In this document: positions 11,388 through 20,938 of the stretch, piece after piece
How the letters are laid out: every line of letters begins with the position of its first letter
How positions within the stretch are numbered: position 1 is the stretch's first letter
Translations under genes and position numbers: made by a program
Source: Allomyces macrogynus ATCC 38327
Lineage: Eukaryota > Blastocladiomycota > Blastocladiomycetes > Blastocladiales > Blastocladiaceae
Assembly (NCBI GenBank): GCA_000151295.1
Contig: GG745395.1
Coordinates: 20,148-72,505, forward strand
Reading direction: 5' to 3'
DNA length: 52,358 nucleotides
The notes under the pieces: generated by a model
What the model saw: only the letters and a program-made list of their open reading frames with translations
What the model was told of the DNA's origin: nothing
Databases searched by the model: none

Positions 11388-11810
11388 NNNNNNNNNNNNN
11401 NNNNNNNNNNNNNNNNNNNNNNNNNNNNNNNNNNNNNNNNNNNNNNNNNNNNNNNNNNNNNNNNNNNNNNNNNNNNNNNNNNNNNNNNNNNNNNNNNNNN
11501 NNNNNNNNNNNNNNNNNNNNNNNNNNNNNNNNNNNNNNNNNNNNNNNNNNNNNNNNNNNNNNNNNNNNNNNNNNNNNNNNNNNNNNNNNNNNNNNNNNNN
11601 NNNNNNNNNNNNNNNNNNNNNNNNNNNNNNNNNNNNNNNNNNNNNNNNNNNNNNNNNNNNNNNNNNNNNNNNNNNNNNNNNNNNNNNNNNNNNNNNNNNN
11701 NNNNNNNNNNNNNNNNNNNNNNNNNNNNNNNNNNNNNNNNNNNNNNNNNNNNNNNNNNNNNNNNNNNNNNNNNNNNNNNNNNNNNNNNNNNNNNNNNNNN
11801 NNNNNNNNNN
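11388..11810. other. Assembly gap (423 N)
   Basis: A continuous run of N. Any open frame spanning it is artificial. The gene on the left (Ser-rich) and the leucine-rich-repeat-like gene on the right are both cut here. Confidence 0.99.
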
Positions 11811-13057
11811 TTGTATGGCACGTCGTATGAGAAGTGCCCGGCCAAGCCGGGAGACCCGAAGACCGACGAGGAGTTCAACGCCCTGTTCATGCAGATCCCG
11901 GGCACTCCGGACCAGATTTCCATGATCTGGGCCGACCCGGACCTCGACGTCTACGACCAGTACCATTTTGGGCTGCGGCTCGTGCCGGCCAGAACGCTGC
12001 TGCGCGTGCCGCCGCGCGCATTCCACACGTGCGCGCTTCACGGACCTGTGCCGGCGAACACCTGACGACGGTCGACTTTGAGATTGTCTCGTTGCAGCTC
12101 GACCTCGGCGGCGCCGTCGCCGACGCTATCGCGCGCATGCCCAAGATCGTCACGCTCAAGCTGCGGTCCACTATGGTCCTGCCCGACGAGGACTTGGCGC
12201 GTGTCAAGACCGTCGTTGGACGATCGGTATGCGAGGCCGACTTCTTCATGGTCATCGGCAAGCAGGCGGCCCAGGCGATCGTGCAACAGCCGTGGGTGCA
12301 CACGCTCACACACATCGGCCTTGAGACCCCGTCCCGGTCTTGTGCAACCTCACCTCATTCGCGCTGCGGTGCGCCACGCTCACGCACGACCTCACGACCC
12401 GGACGGTCCAGGTGCTTGTCAACTCGGCGCGCACGCTGCGCGCGTTCACGCTCGAGCAGGCGCTCGCGCCAGCGACACACGCGATGACGCCATGCACCTG
12501 AGCTCGATTCTCGCGGCGCTGCCAGCGACCGTCACGGACCTGACGGTGCGGATTCACCAGACTACGCGGCTCCACCCGACGCCGCGGCGCATGGGCGGGA
12601 TTCCGGCCGAGACGGCGTGGACGTTCCCGCCGGTTTGCAGCGGTTGCGCATCGGGGTGTTTGACGCGACGGTCGGCTTGGCCGCGTGGATTGCGGCGGTG
12701 CCAGAGTCGGTGGCGACGCTGCGTGTCGAGGATGTGCGTGGGACGAGAGATCGTGCGGTCGTCGAGGCGCTCGAAGTGCGTGCGATAGTGGGGAAGGCGC
12801 GTCGCGCTGCGGCGCTTCAACTTGCGGCGATGGCGCTGGCTGTCATCGAGGAAAAGGCAGTGGCCAGCGACCAAGTGGTGGAGAATGTGGACCAAGCGAA
12901 GGTCGTTGAGGTGGTGGGGGAGGAGACGACCAACGCGTCGGCGGCACCGTCGGATGAGGCCGAGGCCACAGCGGCGTCGGCGGCGCGCGAGCTCAGCACT
13001 GAGGAGCTGGAGTGGGGCGAGTACGTGCGGTGGGCTGACGGCTTGCTCGACTCGTGA
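11811..13057 (+). pseudogene. Leucine-rich-repeat-like protein, 5' truncated by gap, frameshifted
   Basis: Translated pieces are spread over three frames. An opening piece (11811 to about 12060) includes KPGDPKTDEEFNALFMQIPG. LRR-like lines such as MPKIVTLKLRSTMVLPDEDL (about 12137-12196), LCNLTSFALRCATLTHDL (12340 on), LAALPATVTDLTVRI (about 12510) and GLQRLRIGVFDATVGLAAWI (about 12630) follow. The last frame runs open to a TGA at 13055-13057 through an Ala/Glu/Val-rich tail. Single-base shifts are needed near 12333 (C run), about 12490 and about 12610; none has GT..AG boundaries. This is either a pseudogene or consensus error next to the gap. The architecture recalls F-box/LRR adaptor proteins, but no F-box is seen. 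It is possibly paralogous to the LRR-like gene at 16.3-18.05 kb. Confidence 0.5.
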
Positions 13058-13582
13058 TGGTTCTTGGTGATGGAGACTTCGGGGACGTTAGGGATGGCGT
13101 GTAGAGTAGGAGGCGAGTAGTATTGCTCGCGATTGGCGCCGAAAATGATGATCGTTGTACTTGCTGTTCTTGAGGCGTCATCGTTGGCCGGTCAACAGCA
13201 TCGCTGCTCCCGTCCAGTCGCTCTCCTCTTGCTATCGGCGCTGCCACCGCCAGTGTGTCCGGCCCCCGATGCGTTTGGTGATTGTGATGGGGACTTGGAC
13301 GTTTCACGGAGGAAGATATCGGTGGACAGGCCTTGTCGTTCGCAGAGGGCGACCACATCACTCGACGAGCCGACCACTCGCGTTTCTTTTTTTGCCGTCT
13401 GTGCAGCAACAAACCGACTCTAGCTATCGTCGGTTTGCCATTTCCAGTCTGTTCAGATCCCACGCAACCTGCGGCATTCGAGTCTGCTACAAGGAAACAA
13501 CAGCTGCCGCGCGGCTACGACCCGAGTGCGGCTCAATCGCCCGAAATCGAGCTGCAACGGCCGCCGCAGCGCCAACGGCAAG
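13058..13582. other. Intergenic, upstream of ITFG2
   Basis: No gene supported. Contains the presumed promoter and leader of the ITFG2 homologue, whose ATG is at 13583. Open frames here are shadows without motifs. Confidence 0.5.
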
Positions 13583-15947
13583 ATGCACGCGCGCACGATC
13601 ACGCTTCCCGACTATGGTATTATCCTGCCCGCCCTGCCTCCCTTCAAGCCTCGACGCACGGATACCAGCAAATGTTCCGGCGTCTTCAAGCGATGGGCGA
13701 CCACTCCGTTACCCGTCTACGCGCACGGCACTAACGGCGAGGAAATCACGCGCTAGCCAGCTGGCGATTCGAGGGCAACATCAACGCCAACGCCCTTGTT
13801 ATTGGCGACGTCGACAATGACGACGTACGTGGCCAGAATACCCGAGTTTGGGCCGACGATGCGACCCTGATCCCGTACCCGTGCGCCAGGAACACGAGCT
13901 CGTCATTGCCAACATCCACGGCCGGCTCGCTGTCTTCAAGTACCTGACCGGCAACGGCACTATGCCGCGGCGCGGCGATTTTTGGGAAGAGTCGGATGAC
14001 GACCTCGATGACGACTTGGCCGCGATTGACGACGACGAGTTTTTCCTGCGCTACGATCACGTGATTGTCGGCGAGCCGTGGCTGGCCATGGACGGGTTGG
14101 GCAGTGTACGCGATTCGGCCAGCATTGCATGCGTGGCTCGGTATTGATCTGACTGACGATTGCGCGCGATCCAGGTGACGAGTCTCGTGGTCGGCGACTT
14201 GGGCACGACGGGTGTCGTGGGTATCTTTGTTTCCATCCCGATCGGATTGCGTTCCTTTCGACGGAAGATGCTGACCTGAACGCGTTCGTTTGCCCAGAAT
14301 TCTATTGTCACGGTGAGCGCAGAGGTATGCCGTCCCGCTCTCCCAGCGCCACGGTCGAAAGCCATTTCTCACTCATCCGTTCTTTGCAGGGCACCTTGTC
14401 CGTCATTGACGTGGTCACGACACAGCAAAAGTCCAGCCTGGTCCTTCGCTTCCAAATCCCGGCGCCACTGAACGTCTGCCGCATGCTCATTGCCGACCTC
14501 GGTTCGTATCGCGTTCGACCAACCGGATTCATGCGCGAGCGTTGCGACTAACATCTTGGTCGTATCGGATCCAAATCATCAGATGGCGACGGCCGCAACG
14601 AACTCGTCCTCGCCCGCACCGACCGCCAAGTCTCCGTCTTTGCCGTGCACGTCCCTGCTGCCCTCCTCGCATCATCCCGCCCCGCCTCGCAGCCCGAAAC
14701 CCCACGTCTCGGTCCGGGCCCGCCACCCGGGGGTGCTGCAATTGCCGTCTCCAAGGCCTCGTCGATCGCGTCGATTCCCGGCGCCATGATCGCGCCTAGC
14801 GCCTCGGTCTCGGCAGGGCCGGGAACTACGACGGCCACGACGACCGCGACCGTGACTACGGTCCCGTCGCCGCTCTTGGTCCCGTCCGGAGCCGGGACGC
14901 TCCGCGGCCGCCGTCGAACACTCACATCCCCGGCGCCACCGCCGCTCGCCGATTTGCTTGCTGCGGCGGCGGCCGTACCGCTCCCGACGACGCGACCGAG
15001 TACCGCCGGTGGGCATGCGACGCCGGTGCCGACTCTGGAAATGCGCGCAACTTTTCCGTTTGCAGGGCAGATTGGGTCGCTCGGGCTCGTGGCGGATCCG
15101 GAGGGGGTTGACGACGCACCGTGGCTCTTGGTTGCGCAGCCTGCGGGGAAGGTGGAGGTGGTTTTGCCAACGGGCGAGCGGCACGTGTGGCCCGTCGCAG
15201 CGCCGACGGTTCCGGCGGCCGCTGCAGTCCACGGGGCGGGTGCAGTGGATAGTGCAGGAAAACCCACGACGACCAAGCCGGGCGAGAACCGGTACTTACA
15301 GCAGATGAACGAGGCCATGTCGTTTCTGGTACGGGTTTTCGATGAACGGGGCTTATTCTCCCAGACTTTCTGACTGATTATTCCGCGGTTACCTCTAGCC
15401 AATCCGCTACGCGACCGACACGATCGACGCGACCCCCGCCGTGTCGACTCCCGCGCTACCAACGAAAAGCACGGCCACCACAATCGCCCAAGTCGCGACA
15501 GAACTCGTCACGCTGCCTTCAGGCCACGTCGCGGCCATCACGTCGGACGGGACCGTTACCTTCTACACACGCGACGCCGGCGACGCCGCGGCGCGGTCCG
15601 ACCTGCAAGTCAACCACCAGCTGTTTGCGGCCGGGTGGATTCCGACCGCTGCCGGTGCCGCTGTCGTCGCGTGCGCGCACGACGGGACCACCTACCTGGT
15701 CGACGCGACGCTCGACGCGGTCCAGGTCGTTGCGCGCAATCGCGTCGCCGGGTTCGTCGCTGGTCCGCTTGCGGTCGCGCCGGGCGTGCACCGCGTGTGC
15801 TTGGTGTATGTGAATTTCGAGAACCGCGTCGAGGTCGTGCACGCGGATGTGGCCCGGTTGGGGAGGAACGGGATGCGGCTGCGTGATGCGGGTGAGGTGG
15901 CCCCAGGAGTCGGGCGTGAAGAGATCGCAGCGGCATTGTATGGATAA
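13583..15947 (+). CDS. ITFG2: ITFG2-like KICSTOR subunit (FG-GAP/beta-propeller protein)
   Basis: Eight exons join in phase to 597 aa: 13583-13616, 13757-13824, 13890-14105, 14175-14216, 14298-14324, 14390-14501, 14583-15328, 15399-15947. Blocks align in order with animal ITFG2: NALVIGDVDNDD, ELVIANIHGRLAVFKY, SLVVGDLGTTG then SIVTVSAEGTLSVID, and LIADLDGDGRNELVLARTDR. The C-terminal VNHQLFAAGW, VVACAHDGTTYLVD and CLVYVNFENRVEVV also align. FG-GAP-type DxDxDG signatures are seen in the second and fourth. Residues about 260-400 are an Ala/Pro/Thr-rich low-complexity insert absent from the animal protein. In animals ITFG2 is part of KICSTOR (with KPTN, SZT2, KICS2), which tethers GATOR1 to lysosomes for amino-acid control of TORC1. 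That role here is inference. A partial second copy lies at about 20.17-20.70 kb. Confidence 0.9.
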
Positions 15948-16321
15948 ATGTTGCTGTACTTTCTGCTCGACCATTTTTGTGGAGAGTGTTTCCGGCGCAA
16001 AGATTTGCAAAGATTTGCAAAGAAGCGAAGCGCGCTCGCTGTTTCCCTTAATTCATTCACGAGAAATCCATCAGTTGTGATCTACTGGAGGTGTTCACAC
16101 GCTGACGACACCAAGCGACGCGCCTGATCGTCGTCGTTGATGAAATAACGGCCGTCCACCATCAGACCGTTCACTCGCTGCAGTCCGTTCACTCGCTGCA
16201 GACCGTTCACTTGCTGCAACCTTGTCCAATCGACATTCATTCCTCGTCAACGCATCCGCTGCAGCGTTGGCGCGGTTGACATTTGATCTCCTCTCGCCTT
16301 TGATCTGTCCACCTCGGCACC
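15948..16321. other. Intergenic between ITFG2 and the LRR-like gene
   Basis: No gene. A short tandem AAAGATTTGC duplication lies near 15999-16018. A repeated CCGTTCACTCGCTGCA-type unit occurs three times between about 16165 and 16220. Confidence 0.6.
16168..16218 (+). repeat. Short tandem repeat, about 17-18 bp unit, three copies
   Basis: Three consecutive units of the form (A/T)(C/G)CGTTCACT(C/T)GCTGCA, with the third slightly diverged, upstream of the LRR-like gene. Confidence 0.7.
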
Positions 16322-18048
16322 ATGGCCTCGACACACGACGGCAGCAGTATGCGCATCTGCACGGCCGACATTCATGCTCAACCTGGGACGAATCTGAACG
16401 ATTCGGCCGCTGCGCGCACGGCCGCGCTGGTCAATTCCAACAACGAGGGCCATGCCATGGCCCTGTTCGATGCCGACGGCATGGTGGCCACCTCCCATTC
16501 GTGACGGTTCCTGTTTTGCGGCCGTTTGCGTCGCCTTTCAACGTGACTGTCATTGCGACGCCGATTCGCAAGCAATCGCTCGTTAGGCTTGTCTTGAACC
16601 CCAGCATGACGATGATGCGATGGATGTGGATGCAGCAGCCACGGATCTCGCTCACTGCAATCTAATTACAGTCCCGAACATTCTCATCGACGGCCAGCTG
16701 CAGGATGAGCACTTGCACCGCGTCATTGTGCTCAACGAGCATGGACCCGCTTCCCAGTCGCGCATTGATATTGGCTCGCAAATTTCTGCGTTACGGCTTG
16801 TTCAGGCCAAAGTCGGCGGTGTAGATGCGACCTTCTGGACTGTTTTTGCGCAGCATGTGCCAGAATCGCTTCTGGACCTGCACCTCACTTTTTGTTGGTT
16901 TGGACGGCCAGCTGACCTTGTTAAGCTCCTTCGACGTTTACAATCGCTCCGTTCTTTTCACTTGACCTGCACTGATACGCGTGGGAGCAACACGGCGTGG
17001 CGTGAGGTGATGGGCGCAATCCCGCTCAGTGTCGAGCATCTGACGCTCTTTGTCGACGCCAAAGTGAGTGTGTTTGATGGGATCGCCCTGCTGCCGCTGC
17101 TCTCGACTTTGATTGCCGACCGCTCATGTCTGGCAAGCATGAAATTTCTTGACACACTGCCGCAGAGTCTCCGCCATGTGCAGCTGTTCTTCTGAGTCTT
17201 CGATCATGCGACTGCCTCTTATCTTGCAACCATTTCTCAGCGGCTCCCTGTACTGTCGTACATGGTTGTAGCCCAACTCGTTTTGGGGCCGTTTGCAGAC
17301 GAGGGTGTGGCCCTTGGCGTTGCGAACCAGTTGCCGTGCACACTCTTGAACTTGCCGCTGTTCCAAAACATGACCTCAAACGTCCTTGTTGCGCTTTCGG
17401 AGCGTATGCCACCGTCGCTTGTGCAGCTGTCGTTACGTGGACCCCTTGGGCGGCGCGGGATGTGTGAACTGCAAGAATGTTTCCCGAATTCGCTCCAGAC
17501 ACTCGCTCTCTCCTGGACCCGGTACGAGCGCAACCGGCCTGGCCAGACGGAACCGCGGAACATGGACAGTGCTGGGACCAATCGCATCCTGATTCATTCG
17601 CCGGAGCTCTGGCGCGTCTTTCTCTAACGTCCATTACCACATTATGGATGCGATGCTGCTCCAGCTCGTGCGGTGCTTTCATGGCCGCTTGACCCCTGAA
17701 CTGCTTGCGGCCAAGGGCCCGCTGACGACCATCGCTGTGTACGATCCCGGTACTGAACGCACGCTGCGCGTGATTGATTCGCACGCGTCGTCCATGGCGA
17801 CGGCGGCCGCAGCAGAGGGCGAAGAGGCTATGCCCGATTGGTTGGGCGACGAGTCCTGCTGGCACTTACGCGAGGAGTACTGGCCAATGACGGTGGATAT
17901 GATCATGCGCAATGCGCAGCGCGCGCCATACCTGACGCCGTTTCTTGCTCACGATGACGAGGGCGATTCAGATCTGGGTTTGGCACCAGCTCTTGATCCG
18001 GATTCGATTGTGGTTTTCACGCCTGGGAGTGGTGGGGCCAGCGTCTGA
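16322..18048 (+). pseudogene. Leucine-rich-repeat-like protein with one internal stop and a frameshift
   Basis: A possible start at 16322 gives MASTHDGSSMRICTADIHAQ, but this frame closes at about 16504. The main frame (16620-17627) encodes LRR-like lines such as LLDLHLTFCWFGRPADLVKL and VEHLTLFVDAKVSVFDGI. A TGA at 17193-17195 interrupts it, and the same frame then continues with clearly protein-like sequence (LPVLSYMVVAQLVLGPF, LVQLSLRGPLGRRGMCEL). It stops at 17625-17627, after which another frame carries LLLQLVRCFHGRL-type sequence to 18048 with an acidic C-terminus. No intron removes the TGA. It is either a young pseudogene or a gene with sequence errors. Leucine spacing suits an F-box/LRR-type protein; no other domain recognised. 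Confidence 0.55.
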
Positions 18049-18232
18049 TTAGGTTCCGGTTGTGTCGTACTTGTCTCGTCTCATTTGCCATGGTCATGGT
18101 CTCGGAGGCGTCGTGCCGGATGAGTTGTGTGAGGAAGTGATGGGTGAGTCGAATTGTGAAGCAGGCGGATGGAATGGGAGCAGCAGATCGTGGTGAAAGC
18201 CGAGGTCAAGTTGAAGTATCGTCATTCATTTC

Positions 18233-18899
18233 TCAACGTTCGTTTCTCATGATCACCAGAAACGGCGCGTCCGGAATCAGAGCATCGACAGTCGGCAAAT
18301 GATTTGACACACCACCACTCCCCACCCGCTTTTTTACCACACGCAATAAAAGATACTCATAATTTCGTCCCTTCAGAAAAAGGGACATCAATTTTTTGTC
18401 AACGGAATCCGGAGAAACGGCTCCGAGTTCGCGCGCCTCCAAGTAGGCCATGACAAGGGTGCCTCGGACTGCAATCGCAGTTCGGGGGGGCAGCCGTGGA
18501 TGCGCACTGTCATCACGAATCGATTACGCATTTTCTGTTCTGATTCAGAGTTGAATTCAAGGCGCCGATTGGTGTGGAGCGAGCGTAGGTCGCGCTCGTT
18601 GGCCTTCAAACTGCATTTGGACATTTAATGCTTTGTGAAGAGGCCATTCGAAATCTGCACTCACCACCAAAACACTCGAATTGTGCCCCGACCTCCCGCA
18701 AACTCTCAGCATACCCATTTTGATGACAGTTATTGCGCGCTCCCACAAAGGCTGACGTGCATGGATCAGCGTCACTCTCTGCCATGACCCGCCACTGCAA
18801 TTCCACGAACACGGCCTTCTCCATTGCCGACGGATTTGAAGTCTCCTCGAGCTTGACGCCATGGATCTCGCTGAACGACTCGCTTGCGAACACGCGCAT
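18233..18899 (-). CDS. Unrecognised protein, one frameshift
   Basis: The minus-strand ATG at 18899 opens MRVFASESFSEIHGVKLEET. A 65-nt intron, starting GTGTTT and ending CAG within about 18627-18691, joins it in phase to a segment containing LKANERDLRSLHTNRRLEF and RFVMTVRIHGCPPELRLQSE. A single missing base near 18455 then moves to TLVMAYLEARELGAVSPDSV, which runs to a TAA near 18233. Together they make about 215 residues of mixed composition with no membrane helix. The residue quality argues that these frames are coding. I do not recognise the family. The start lies within about 80 nt of the left end of the RasGEF pseudogene on the other strand, so upstream exons may have been lost in that rearrangement. 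Confidence 0.45.
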
Positions 18900-18964
18900 G
18901 GGACCGTCTTGAGCTGCGCGCGGTCTGCGGACTTGCTGTGCTTGTGCACATACCGTCACTGTCA

Positions 18965-20150
18965 CTATGCCCACTGGACCGCTTCTGCCACCGGGCCTCC
19001 ATCGACCGCGCACTTGCCGTCTGTTCCTGGCGCGCGACCGAACCCAACTCCATCTCGCTCATGACTGGGGACATTCTTGACGTGTTCGAACAAATTCGGA
19101 TCGGGTTCGTGGGAAGGGACTCTGCACGGCCAGTGGACGGGTCCCGGGCACGTAAAGGTGGGTAAGGGTGGAGTCGCCGATAGCTTGTACCACCAGCCGG
19201 TGCGGCCCATGTTGGAGGTGCCCGTGTTGGCTGTGAGTTCACCGATTGGTGAGAACGGTGGGGTGCGGGATTCGGGGATCGGGTCGACCTTGTCGGGTGA
19301 AACTGACAGCGGCGAGAGGGTAGCCGCTGGTGCACGAGGAGCGTGAGTTGTCGTAGGTGCTTGATTGTGGTGTTCTTCGATTTGATTGGCAACTCACGTT
19401 TGTCGTCGCTCGACAGCAACAAGCTGTCCAGGTTATTCGGCCAGGATTCGTCGGCGGTCGCGCATGGGATGCAGCACCATTCGACGGCGCCGACGCAGGC
19501 TAAGTAGTGGATTCTCGAGCACGACCACGCGCCAGGGGATGTGACTCTGTACGCTCGACGCGTTGGTCGAGCGGTTGACGCTGAACGAAACGACGATTGA
19601 TTGCGACCTACTTGCAGCAGGCAGCGCAGCAGCAGAACCAGGCCAGTGGACCGCCGCCGCTCATGCTCAAGCTGCCTGTCAAGAGTTTTGCCGATGTGGA
19701 TCTGCTGTAAATGGAGCGGCAGTTGGCGCTCTACGAGTACCACCTGTTTGCCGCGATTCGCGTGCACGAGCTGCTCAACCTGGATTTCTAAAACAAAAAA
19801 AAACACCAGCTGGTTGCGCTGAATGTCAAGGCCATGGTGCAGTGCTCGACGGGTATTTCGGCGTGGTGGCCGCGGCGGTGCTGGCCGAGGGGGATGCCAA
19901 GAAGCGCGCGAATGTGATCAATAATTGGATTCGCGTCGCGAACGTACGGTTTATTTGGCGCGGTCGGTCCGGTCTTGAGTTGATGGGATGCTGACGGTTT
20001 GCGTGCAAGTGGATAGAAATGCCAAGGGCTCCACAATTACTGCAGTCTGCGGTCGATCTTGTCGGCGCTCGACCCGTCGACGATTTCGCGGCTGCACAAG
20101 ACGTGGGAAGTGCGCTTGTTGATGATAGTTTCCGCGGCGGCGGATACGTT
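18965..20150 (+). pseudogene. RasGEF pseudogene (internally deleted duplicate)
   Basis: This plus-strand sequence is a degenerate copy of the intact minus-strand RasGEF gene at 20.9-25.06 kb. Matching blocks in order are an SH3 start (ALAVCSWRATEPNSISL versus ALAVFDWRATEPNCISL), the linker VRDSGIGSTLSGE, and DSSAVAHGMQHHSTAPTQ (identical). VERLTLNETTID, KLPVKSFADVD, LYEYHLFAAIRVHELLNLDF and SILSALDPSTISRLHKTWE follow. It lacks the WW region and a long linker (about 2 kb of the parent), most of the RasGEF N-terminal module (about 0.4 kb) and everything after the HKTWE exon. In-frame stops and shifts occur (e.g. after LDF, in an A run). The parental intron before KCQGLHNY is retained, so the copy arose at the DNA level. 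It ends within parental intron sequence near 20150. Confidence 0.85.
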
Positions 20151-20169
20151 GACAAATCATGGACTCTCA

Positions 20170-20700
20170 CTACCACTTACAGAGCCGCAATCTCTGCACG
20201 ACACCAACCTCGGCACCACCTCGGCCGCATCGCGCAACCTCATCCCTTTCCGCCCTAACGGGGCCATTTCCGCATGCCAGACCTCGGCCCGGTTCTCGAA
20301 ATTCACATACACCACGCACGCCCAGCGTGACCGCAAGTGGACCAGCGACGAACCTGGCGACGAGATCGCGCGCAACGACCTGGACCGCGTCGAGCGTCGC
20401 GTTCACCAGGGAGGTCGTCTCGTCGTGCGCGCACGCGACAACGGCGGCACCGGCGGCGGTTGAGATCCACCCGGCCGCAAAAAGGTCGTGGTTGACCTGT
20501 ATACAGGTCCAAGCGCGCTGCGGCATCGCCGATGTCGCGTGTGTCGAAGATCACGGTCCCGTCAGAGGTAATGGCGGCGACGTGGCCCAACGGGAGCGTC
20601 GCGGTTGCGGTGGTCGTCGCTTTCGTTGGGAGGGCGGGGGTGGATACGGCGGGGCTCGCGTCGTTCGTGTCGGTCACGTCGAGAATCGGCTCCAAGTAAT
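20170..20700 (-). pseudogene. ITFG2: ITFG2 C-terminal fragment (duplicate)
   Basis: The minus strand matches the last exon of ITFG2 (15399-15947) and about 20 nt of its preceding intron. Shared blocks are AVSTPALPTK, GHVAAITSDGTV, FAAGWI.TAAGAAVVACAHD, NATLDAVQVVAR and FVAGPLAV. Frameshifts appear before VNHDLFAAGWI and within the later VYVNFEN block. Homology begins abruptly near 20710 and ends just past the position of the parental stop codon near 20170. This is about 20-30 nt from the end of the RasGEF pseudogene, in opposite orientation. No start codon, promoter or upstream exons, so it is not functional. Confidence 0.85.
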
Positions 20701-20938
20701 CACGGAGGAATCAGTCTCAAGGTTCGAGAGACGGTGATCTCATGCTTCATGCTCTCAAACTGAGCACCAAGTCAGCCAGAATCGAAGGCTAAAAAGAGTC
20801 TCTCCCCCCCGCGCTCGTCAACTATATTCCCACGAATCGCGGCTACGTGCAAGAAACGATCCCCTCCCATCCGTGCCCCATGCCCAGTCCGTCCACCCAC
20901 TCCTCCAGTCTGTCCCGCGTCCCTCCACTCCACTCGGC

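Noticed and set aside
11265..12041. Open frames running through the N gap
   Set aside because: The sequence is unknown across 423 N, so continuity is artificial.
12036..12640. Introns as the cause of frame changes in the LRR-like gene after the gap
   Set aside because: The shifts occur within a few bases and lack GT..AG pairs at intron-like spacing (60-80 nt), unlike the clean introns of neighbouring genes.
14548..15483. 311-codon minus-strand open frame
   Set aside because: Antisense shadow of ITFG2 exon 7; low-complexity and without motifs.
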